From positions 1 through 48,656 of the forward strand of contig CAWVSL010000017.1 in assembly GCA_963933115.1 (NCBI GenBank): a stretch of 48,656 bases of DNA, in the 5' to 3' direction. The position numbers and the translations under genes were made by a program. The DNA comes from JALJPB01 sp963933115 (GTDB lineage Bacteria > Pseudomonadota > Gammaproteobacteria > Enterobacterales > Alteromonadaceae). A model generated the notes under the pieces. It saw only the letters and a program-made list of their open reading frames with translations, ran no database searches and was not told where the DNA came from. Below are positions 42,628 through 48,656 of this stretch, one piece after another (within the stretch, counting starts at the first letter, position 1; each line of letters opens with the position of its first letter).

Positions 42628-43488
42628 ATGGCTGGTGGTAAAGAGATAAAATCTAAGATCGCGAGTGTTAAAAACACTCAGAAGATCACTAGTGCTATGG
42701 AAATGGTAGCAGCAAGCAAAATGCGCAAAGCGCAGGAAGGCATGGCTGCATCTCGTCCATACGCTGAGAATATACGAAACGTGATCGGTCATATTGCGCT
42801 TGGTAACTTAGAATATCGCCATCCATATTTGGAAGAGCGTGAAGTTAAGCGTGTAGGTTATATTGTAGTATCAACTGACCGTGGTTTGTGTGGTGGCTTA
42901 AATATAAATTTATTTAAGCGTGTATTAGCGGATGCTGCTAAATGGCAGTCTGAAGAATGTGAAGTTGAATTTGCAGTGGTTGGCTCTAAAGCCACTACGT
43001 TTTTCAATAACATGGGTGCTAATGTTACTGCACAGGTTTCTGGTTTAGGTGACAGACCTTCAATAACCGCCTTAATAGGTAGTGTGAAGGTTATGTTAAA
43101 TGCCTATGATAATGGTGAAATTGATAAGTTATTTATTGTTTACAATAAATTTGTCAATACCATGACGCAAAAACCAACAATAGATCAACTTTTACCGTTA
43201 CCTAAGTCAGACGATGAAGAAATTAAACATCGCTGGGATTACATTTACGAACCAGATGCACAAGCCATGCTTGAACAACTGTTAGTTCGCTACGTTGAAT
43301 CTCAAGTTTATCAAGGTGTGGTTGAAAACCTAGCCTGTGAACAAGCTGCTCGTATGGTTGCAATGAAGTCTGCAACTGATAATGCGGGCGACTTAATTGA
43401 TGACTTACAATTGGTATACAACAAGGCGCGTCAAGCAAGTATTACTCAAGAATTGGGTGAGATTGTCGCTGGTGCATCAGCCGTATAA
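42628..43488 (+). CDS. atpG: ATP synthase F1 subunit gamma
   Basis: Gamma is the central rotor shaft. The 286 residues start with MAGGKEIKSKIASVKNTQKI, contain STDRGLCGGLNINLFK, and end with the conserved coiled-coil segment MKSATDNAGDLIDDL followed by YNKARQASITQELGEIVAGA. It sits between atpA and atpD as usual, with CGGAG before the ATG. Confidence 0.98.
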   Translation: MAGGKEIKSKIASVKNTQKITSAMEMVAASKMRKAQEGMAASRPYAENIRNVIGHIALGNLEYRHPYLEEREVKRVGYIVVSTDRGLCGGLNINLFKRVLADAAKWQSEECEVEFAVVGSKATTFFNNMGANVTAQVSGLGDRPSITALIGSVKVMLNAYDNGEIDKLFIVYNKFVNTMTQKPTIDQLLPLPKSDDEEIKHRWDYIYEPDAQAMLEQLLVRYVESQVYQGVVENLACEQAARMVAMKSATDNAGDLIDDLQLVYNKARQASITQELGEIVAGASAV

Positions 43489-43533
43489 CGGTAAAAGATT
43501 AGTTTTCGTTAAATTTAAATTTGAGGAATAAAC

Positions 43534-44919
43534 ATGAGTGCAGGTAAAGTCGTCCAAATAATTGGCGCAGTTGTGGATATAGAATTTCCACAAGATGCCG
43601 TACCTAAAGTATATGACGCATTAAAAGTAACCGAAGGTAAGCTTTCAGGCTTAGTACTTGAAGTACAACAACAGCTTGGTGGCGGTGTTGTACGTGCAAT
43701 TGCTATGGGTTCTTCTGATGGTTTACAACGTGGTCTAAATGTAGAAAATACAGGTGAAAACATCCAAGTTCCAGTAGGTACTGCAACTTTGGGTCGTATC
43801 ATGAATGTATTGGGTGAGCCGATTGATGAAGCTGGCCCGATAGGTGAAGAAGAAAGGTGGTCCATTCACCGTGCTGCACCTGCATACGCTGATCAAGCAA
43901 TGTCAAATGAACTACTAGAAACTGGTATCAAAGTAATTGATTTAGTTTGTCCATTCGCTAAGGGTGGTAAAGTTGGATTGTTTGGTGGTGCTGGTGTTGG
44001 TAAGACCGTTAACATGATGGAGCTTATCCGTAACATTGCTATCGAACATAGTGGTTACTCAGTATTTGCTGGTGTTGGTGAGCGTACTCGTGAAGGTAAT
44101 GATTTCTACCACGAAATGAACGACTCTAACGTACTTGATAAAGTATCATTAGTTTACGGCCAAATGAACGAGCCTCCAGGAAACCGTTTACGTGTTGCCT
44201 TTACTGGTTTAACAATGGCTGAAAAATTCCGTGATGAAGGTCGTGACGTATTATTCTTCGTTGATAATATCTATCGTTATACTCTTGCTGGTACGGAAGT
44301 ATCTGCACTACTTGGCCGTATGCCATCAGCAGTTGGTTACCAACCAACGCTTGCTGAAGAAATGGGTGTATTACAAGAACGTATTACTTCGACTAAGAAA
44401 GGTTCGATCACTTCAATCCAAGCGGTATATGTACCAGCAGATGATTTGACGGATCCAAGTCCAGCTACTACCTTTGCTCACTTAGATGCAACCGTTGTAC
44501 TTTCACGTTCAATTGCCGAATTGGGTATATACCCAGCGATTGACCCGTTAGACTCAACCTCGCGCCAACTTGACCCATTAGTTGTTGGTACTGAGCATTA
44601 TGAAGTGGCACGTGGTGTACAAAACGTATTACAACGTTACAAAGAACTTAAAGACATTATCGCAATTTTGGGTATGGACGAGCTTTCTGAAGAAGATAAG
44701 CAAACCGTTACACGTGCTCGTAAAATTCAGCGTTTCTTGTCTCAGCCGTTCTTTGTTGCTGAAGTATTTACAGGTTCTCCAGGTAAGTATGTCTCGTTAA
44801 AAGATACCATTGCAGGTTTTACTGGCATATTGGCCGGTGACTATGATGACTTACCTGAGCAAGCATTCTATATGGTTGGTTCTATTGAAGAAGCCATTGA
44901 GAAAGCTAAAAACATGTAA
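43534..44919 (+). CDS. atpD: ATP synthase F1 subunit beta
   Basis: Beta carries the catalytic sites of F1. The 461 residues include the P-loop GGAGVGKTV, the catalytic glutamate motif GERTREGNDFYHEM, LLFFVDNIYRYTLAGTEVSALLGRMPSAVGYQPTL-type segment, and the C-terminal DELSEEDK sequence near the DELSEED lever. Several overlapping frames on both strands are shadows of this codon-biased gene. A long hairpin follows before atpC. Confidence 0.98.
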   Translation: MSAGKVVQIIGAVVDIEFPQDAVPKVYDALKVTEGKLSGLVLEVQQQLGGGVVRAIAMGSSDGLQRGLNVENTGENIQVPVGTATLGRIMNVLGEPIDEAGPIGEEERWSIHRAAPAYADQAMSNELLETGIKVIDLVCPFAKGGKVGLFGGAGVGKTVNMMELIRNIAIEHSGYSVFAGVGERTREGNDFYHEMNDSNVLDKVSLVYGQMNEPPGNRLRVAFTGLTMAEKFRDEGRDVLFFVDNIYRYTLAGTEVSALLGRMPSAVGYQPTLAEEMGVLQERITSTKKGSITSIQAVYVPADDLTDPSPATTFAHLDATVVLSRSIAELGIYPAIDPLDSTSRQLDPLVVGTEHYEVARGVQNVLQRYKELKDIIAILGMDELSEEDKQTVTRARKIQRFLSQPFFVAEVFTGSPGKYVSLKDTIAGFTGILAGDYDDLPEQAFYMVGSIEEAIEKAKNM

Positions 44920-44927
44920 TTTACTTG

Positions 44928-44975
44928 GGTAGTTTAGTTAAGAGGTTACTTAGTAACTATGCTTAACTAAACACC
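44928..44975 (+). other. Long hairpin between atpD and atpC
   Basis: GTTTAGTTAAG (44932-44942) pairs perfectly with CTTAACTAAAC (44962-44972). GGT/ACC extends the stem after a bulged A at 44931, and inside is a second hairpin GTTAC/GTAAC (44945-44957). There is no T tract, so it is unlikely to be a terminator; an mRNA processing or stability element is more likely. A consensus AGGAGGT follows, just before atpC. Confidence 0.65.
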
Positions 44976-44992
44976 TACTTTAGGAGGTCAAA

Positions 44993-45415
44993 ATGTCAGC
45001 AATGACAGTAAATCTAAATGTAGTAAGTGCAGAAGAGGAGTTATTCTCTGGTCGTATTGAATCATTACAGATAACAGGTTCTGAAGGTGAGCTAGGTATT
45101 ATGCCTGGTCATGCACCTTTGTTGACCTCACTAAAACCTGGTATGGCTCGTATTGTAAAGTTTGGCGGTGAGGAAGAAGTTATTTATCTTTCTGGCGGCA
45201 TGTTAGAAGTTCAACCTAATAACGTTACTGTATTGTCCGATGTGGCTGTACGCGCAGCCGATTTAGATGAACAAGCAGTTTTAGAAGCTAAACGACGTGC
45301 AGAAGAACACATGAACGCCCATGGCGATGATGTTGACTATGCTGAAGTTGCAGCTGAATTAGCACGTGTAACTGCGCAATTGCGCGTTATTCAAGTGACT
45401 AAAAAGAAAGTATAA
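44993..45415 (+). CDS. atpC: ATP synthase F1 subunit epsilon
   Basis: Epsilon couples the rotor to the c-ring and can inhibit ATP hydrolysis. The 140 residues have the N-terminal beta sandwich with GSEGELGIMPGHAPLLTSLKPG and a C-terminal helical hairpin. The ribosome-binding site is an exact AGGAGGT. Last gene of the atp operon, followed by a very strong terminator. Confidence 0.97.
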   Translation: MSAMTVNLNVVSAEEELFSGRIESLQITGSEGELGIMPGHAPLLTSLKPGMARIVKFGGEEEVIYLSGGMLEVQPNNVTVLSDVAVRAADLDEQAVLEAKRRAEEHMNAHGDDVDYAEVAAELARVTAQLRVIQVTKKKV

Positions 45416-45465
45416 ACTGCCATCAATGAACTTGTAGAGTTTAATAACACTAAGTTTTAGTGAAC

Positions 45466-45504
45466 AAAAAGCGACATTTACCTACCGTAAATGTCGCTTT
45501 TTTT
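45466..45504 (+). terminator. Terminator of the atp operon
   Basis: GCGACATTTAC (45471-45481) pairs perfectly with GTAAATGTCGC (45487-45497), extended by A/T pairs, with a CTACC loop and a T run. It is the strongest hairpin terminator in the window. Confidence 0.95.
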
Positions 45505-45643
45505 ATAAATAAAGACTGGTGCTTGCAAGTGATAAAATGAATACGATAAAAATAAGAAGCAGCAGTTATGAAGATCAATAATAGCTGTAATGAAAATTCA
45601 TTAAAGATACAATACCAATAATATAAAATTTAACGGAATAATT

Positions 45644-47014
45644 ATGTCTCTCTCAGTTGTTATATTAGCCGCAGGTAAAGGTACACGCATGCGATCTACC
45701 CTGCCTAAAGTGCTCCATCCTATTGCTGATAAACCTATGGTTAGTCACGTTATTGATAGTGCTAGGCAATTAAATGCCAGTAATATTTATGTGGTCTACG
45801 GCTTTGGTGGTGATGTATTAAAAGCGGCGTTAACCAAAGATAACACCGGAGACGACTTGACCTTTGTTGAACAAGTTGAGCAACTTGGTACAGGTCATGC
45901 GGTCGATATGGCGTCACCTTACATTAAAGATAACGAAGATATATTAGTACTCTACGGTGATGTACCTTTAACCCAAGCCTCTACATTAGAACGGTTATTG
46001 GCAGTGAAGCCAGAAAGCGGAATGGCTCTGTTAACGGTTAATTTAGCCAACCCTCAAGGCTATGGCCGTATCGTTAGAGAAAATAGCCGGGTTATTGGTA
46101 TTATTGAACAAAAAGATGCAAGCCAGGCGCAACTATTAATTAATGAAGCCAATACCGGAATTTTATTAGCCAATGGTGGTGATTTAAAGCGCTGGTTAAC
46201 AAACTTATCAAGCGATAATGCTCAAGGTGAGTATTACTTAACTGATATTATCGCTGCAGCTCACTTAGAAGGTAAAACAATAACTACCGCACACCCTGAA
46301 AGAGAAATTGAAGTGGAGGGGGCTAATAATCGCATACAGTTAGCTAGTTTAGAACGCGCATATCAATTGAGGCAAGCTGAAGTATTAATGTTGGCAGGTG
46401 CTACACTTCGTGACCCGGCAAGAACGGATATCCGTGGCAAAGTCAGTGTGGGTCAAGAAGTTGTTATTGATGTTAATTGTATTTTTGAAGGCGTGGTGTC
46501 TATAGCAGATGACGTGGTTATTGGGCCAAATTGTATCTTAAAAAATTGTTCAATTGGAGCCCATACCGAAATTAAAGCTAACTCTATTATTGAGGATGCC
46601 GTTATCGGTGAACACTGCACATTAGGACCATTTGCCCGTATTCGTCCCGGTTCCATAATGAAAAATGACTCCCATATAGGTAATTTTGTCGAAATGAAAA
46701 AATCGACCTTAGGTGAAGGCGCCAAAGCGGGTCACTTAACATATTTAGGTGATAGCGAAATAGGTGCCAGGGTTAACATTGGTGCCGGCACTATTACTTG
46801 TAATTATGACGGGGTAAATAAATATAAAACGATTATTGGCGACGGTGCTTTTATTGGCTCTAATAGCTCTATTGTTGCGCCTGCAGTTATTGGTAATATG
46901 GCAACAATCGGTGCAGGCTCTGTTATTGTTAAAAATGTTGAAGCAAATGACTTAGCCGTTGCCCGTGGTAAACAAAGAAATATTGCTAATTGGCTCAGAC
47001 CAGTTAAGCAATAG
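45644..47014 (+). CDS. glmU: Bifunctional UDP-N-acetylglucosamine synthesis enzyme GlmU
   Basis: GlmU acetylates glucosamine-1-phosphate and then transfers UMP to give UDP-GlcNAc for peptidoglycan and lipopolysaccharide. The 456 residues equal the E. coli length. The N-terminal uridyltransferase domain begins LAAGKGTRMRSTLPKVLHPI (from residue 8), and the C-terminal left-handed beta-helix acetyltransferase domain shows hexapeptide repeats and NYDGVNKYKT. It is transcribed separately from the atp operon and is followed by its own terminator. Confidence 0.97.
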   Translation: MSLSVVILAAGKGTRMRSTLPKVLHPIADKPMVSHVIDSARQLNASNIYVVYGFGGDVLKAALTKDNTGDDLTFVEQVEQLGTGHAVDMASPYIKDNEDILVLYGDVPLTQASTLERLLAVKPESGMALLTVNLANPQGYGRIVRENSRVIGIIEQKDASQAQLLINEANTGILLANGGDLKRWLTNLSSDNAQGEYYLTDIIAAAHLEGKTITTAHPEREIEVEGANNRIQLASLERAYQLRQAEVLMLAGATLRDPARTDIRGKVSVGQEVVIDVNCIFEGVVSIADDVVIGPNCILKNCSIGAHTEIKANSIIEDAVIGEHCTLGPFARIRPGSIMKNDSHIGNFVEMKKSTLGEGAKAGHLTYLGDSEIGARVNIGAGTITCNYDGVNKYKTIIGDGAFIGSNSSIVAPAVIGNMATIGAGSVIVKNVEANDLAVARGKQRNIANWLRPVKQ

Positions 47015-47030
47015 CATTGATAAGTATCAT

Positions 47031-47060
47031 AAAAAAAGACGCTCCTAGGCGTCTTTTTTT
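47031..47060 (+). terminator. Terminator downstream of glmU
   Basis: AAAAAAAGACGC and GCGTCTTTTTTT pair around a TCCTAG loop (47031-47060). The arm is nearly the same sequence as that of the purK terminator. Confidence 0.9.
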
Positions 47061-47131
47061 ATGGCTAGCGCACTTAATATCGATCTACATGTTATCGTTA
47101 ATTTTGGGAAGAATATAAATCAGCGAGACTA

Positions 47132-47168
47132 AATAATTATTGCTTAATAAATAATCATTGCTTAATAA
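47132..47168 (+). repeat. Tandem 18-base repeat upstream of the DeoR-family gene
   Basis: Two copies of AATAAT[T/C]ATTGCTTAATAA with an 18-base period, about 20 bases upstream of the inverted repeat. Possibly a regulator binding site in direct repeat, or a chance AT-rich duplication. Confidence 0.6.
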
Positions 47169-47186
47169 GTTATCTTTTGTTTTAAT

Positions 47187-47215
47187 AGTTTAAGTTTCAG
47201 AACGAAACTTAAACT
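47187..47215. promoter_or_regulatory. Putative operator: 12-base-arm inverted repeat
   Basis: AGTTTAAGTTTC (47187-47198) and GAAACTTAAACT (47204-47215) are perfect arms around AGAAC, immediately before TATAAT (47218-47223) and 38 bases before the DeoR-family gene. The position over a promoter and the symmetry suggest an operator for that regulator. Confidence 0.6.
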
Positions 47216-47223
47216 TATATAAT
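47196..47223 (+). promoter_or_regulatory. Promoter of the DeoR-family gene
   Basis: A perfect -10 TATAAT (47218-47223) with TTCAGA (47196-47201) 16 bases upstream. The -35 and spacer are covered by the inverted repeat, so a protein bound there would block RNA polymerase. Confidence 0.5.
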
Positions 47224-47252
47224 CATCAATAAATGAAAGTTAACAAGCTACA

Positions 47253-48014
47253 ATGTCAAAAAGAAACACTCAACAAAGACGTCACACTATTATTACCGAA
47301 CTTAATCACAGTGGTAAGGTAAGTGTCGACCAATTAGCCAAACAATTTAGCACATCTGAAGTGACCATTCGTAAAGACTTAGCCGCTCTAGAAAGCAGTG
47401 GTTTGCTGTTAAGACAATATGGTGGTGCTATTTCATTACCAACCGAAATAATAGAAAATAAAAACCAGCAACTTTCGAAACAAAAGGTGTTAATCGCCAA
47501 GGAAGCTGCAAAGCTTATTCGTGATCATAACCGAATTATTATTGATAGCGGCCGAACAACGTCGGCATTAGTAAAGGAATTAGAAGATAAGAAGGGCTTG
47601 ATTGTCATGACCAACTCCTTATTAATAGCCAGTGACTTAAGGGCTTTAGAAAATGAACCGGTGATATTAATGACAGGTGGGACTTTTGATCCTCATTCTG
47701 AAGCCTTTCAAGGTCAAGTCGCAGAACAAGTACTGCGCAGTTACGACTTCGATCAGCTTTTTATTGGTGCTGATGGTATAGATATAGCTAGAGGTACAAC
47801 AACATTTAACGAGCTTATTGGTCTTAGTCAGGTCATGGCTGAAGTTTCAAGAGAAGTTATTGTCATGGTCGAGTCAGAGAAAATTGGCCGTAAAATCCCT
47901 AATTTAGAATTACCATGGCAAAAAAATCAGACCCTAATTACCGACGACGGCTTATCAGTAGAAATAATTAATCAATTAAAAAATCAAGGTGTCAATCTCA
48001 TCATTGCTAGCTAG
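47253..48014 (+). CDS. DeoR/GlpR-family transcriptional regulator
   Basis: The 253-residue protein has the family length and layout: an N-terminal winged helix-turn-helix (residues about 8-58, with VSVDQLAKQFSTSEVTIRKDL) and a C-terminal sugar-phosphate-sensing domain with IDSGRTTSALVKEL, LMTGGTFDPHSEAFQG and LFIGADGID. Such regulators respond to phosphorylated sugars. Its place directly upstream of glmS (51-base gap) and after glmU suggests control of amino-sugar synthesis or use, with glucosamine-6-phosphate or a relative as a plausible effector; this is inference. The inverted repeat over its promoter suggests autoregulation. Confidence 0.88.
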   Translation: MSKRNTQQRRHTIITELNHSGKVSVDQLAKQFSTSEVTIRKDLAALESSGLLLRQYGGAISLPTEIIENKNQQLSKQKVLIAKEAAKLIRDHNRIIIDSGRTTSALVKELEDKKGLIVMTNSLLIASDLRALENEPVILMTGGTFDPHSEAFQGQVAEQVLRSYDFDQLFIGADGIDIARGTTTFNELIGLSQVMAEVSREVIVMVESEKIGRKIPNLELPWQKNQTLITDDGLSVEIINQLKNQGVNLIIAS

Positions 48015-48065
48015 GCTATGTAACAGTGTGATTAGACAAAGATAACATTTAAAGGGAAAAATATA

Positions 48066-48656
48066 ATGTGTGGAATAGTAGGTGCAGTAGCACAGCGTGA
48101 CATAGCGGATATCTTAGTTGAAGGGTTGAAGCGTCTAGAATATCGGGGCTATGACTCAGCAGGTGTCGCTATTATTGATCAAAAAAGTAAATTAAGTAGC
48201 ATCAAGCGGGTAGGTAAAGTTCAAGAGCTTGCCGATGCATTATCATCAAATTCTTTAGTTGGTGGCACGGGTATTGCGCACACACGTTGGGCTACTCATG
48301 GTGTTCCAAGTGAAGTAAACGCTCACCCACACTTATCAAATAATACGATTGCGGTTGTTCACAATGGTATTATTGAAAACCATATTCAATTAAAAAGTCG
48401 TTTACAAGGATTAGGATATGAGTTTATCTCGCAAACTGATACCGAAGTTATTACTCATTTAGTACATCATGAGTTAAAAACGAGTGAGTCATTATTATTT
48501 GCCGTACAAAAGACAGTAAAGCAGCTTGAGGGTGCTTATGGCACCGTAGTGATGGACTCACGCGATAAAGACCGCATTATTGTCGCTCGCTCGGGTAGCC
48601 CATTAGTCATTGGCTTCGGCTTAGGTGAAAACTTTATCGCTTCCGATATGATGGCA
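48066..48656 (+). CDS. glmS: Glutamine-fructose-6-phosphate aminotransferase (5' part)
   Basis: GlmS makes glucosamine-6-phosphate from fructose-6-phosphate and glutamine, the first step toward UDP-GlcNAc. Only the first 197 of about 610 residues are present; the gene is open to the right edge. The glutaminase domain starts MCGIVGAVAQ with nucleophile C2, then LKRLEYRGYDSAG, HTRWATHG, VHNGIIEN and DTEVITHLV, all intact. AAGGGA lies about 10 bases upstream of the ATG. There is no glmS ribozyme in the short leader. Confidence 0.97.
   Translation, partial: MCGIVGAVAQRDIADILVEGLKRLEYRGYDSAGVAIIDQKSKLSSIKRVGKVQELADALSSNSLVGGTGIAHTRWATHGVPSEVNAHPHLSNNTIAVVHNGIIENHIQLKSRLQGLGYEFISQTDTEVITHLVHHELKTSESLLFAVQKTVKQLEGAYGTVVMDSRDKDRIIVARSGSPLVIGFGLGENFIASDMMA

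Noticed and set aside
43515..43865. 116-residue frame antisense to the start of atpD
   Set aside because: It lies wholly opposite a highly conserved gene, has a biased composition that mirrors atpD codons, no ribosome-binding site and no known family.
48015..48065. glmS ribozyme or sRNA-target hairpin
   Set aside because: The gap of 51 bases is too short for the ribozyme and shows no strong hairpin.
1..48656. CRISPR array, prophage, transposon, toxin-antitoxin pair, secondary-metabolite or defence island
   Set aside because: I found no spaced repeats, transposase, integrase, phage gene or atypical block; every coding region belongs to a recognised core family in conserved order.

Overview
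The window is a continuous piece of core chromosome from a marine-type gammaproteobacterium of the order Alteromonadales. It looks most like Colwelliaceae (Colwellia or Thalassotalea), judged by eye from the AT-rich composition, protein sequences and gene order; the genus is inference. It spans the replication-origin neighbourhood. I see no prophage, insertion sequence, CRISPR array, toxin-antitoxin pair or island, and no broken gene. The only cut gene is glmS at the right edge.

Left arm (1-22,250). An rRNA-type promoter points out of the left edge. Next come a gamma-carbonic-anhydrase-like gene (yrdA) and the leftward set tsaC-hemF-aroE-DUF1488. Rightward purE-purK faces leftward LysM protein-dprA-smg-yrdD across a shared terminator. 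Rightward def-fmt-rsmB-trkA meets leftward slt-pepQ-yigZ-trkH, and the trkA and trkH stop ends overlap by 4 bases. tusA faces glyQ-glyS across another bidirectional terminator.

Origin core (22,251-38,110). Leftward dnaA-dnaN-recF-gyrB diverges from rightward rpmH-rnpA-yidD-yidC-mnmE-mioC. The mioC-mnmG gap is a well-formed oriC: three perfect TTATCCACA boxes, one TTATACACA box, an AT-rich unwinding stretch and nine GATC sites. mnmG, rsmG, parA and parB follow. Two parS sites, one a perfect 16-base palindrome, lie inside the recF coding sequence, so the window holds a complete ParABS system beside the origin.

Right arm (38,111-48,656). The F1Fo ATP synthase operon atpIBEFHAGDC has a recognisable promoter, a structured atpB-atpE gap and a long hairpin between atpD and atpC. 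It ends in a strong terminator. glmU, a DeoR-family regulator with a 12-bp-arm inverted repeat on its own promoter, and the start of glmS follow.

The protein functions are well-known families. I did not find a convincing previously undescribed system. The observations most worth checking are non-coding: parS sites embedded in conserved RecF codons, structured RNA between atp genes, the putative DeoR-family operator replacing the usual glmU-glmS arrangement, and a second DnaA-box region upstream of dnaA.
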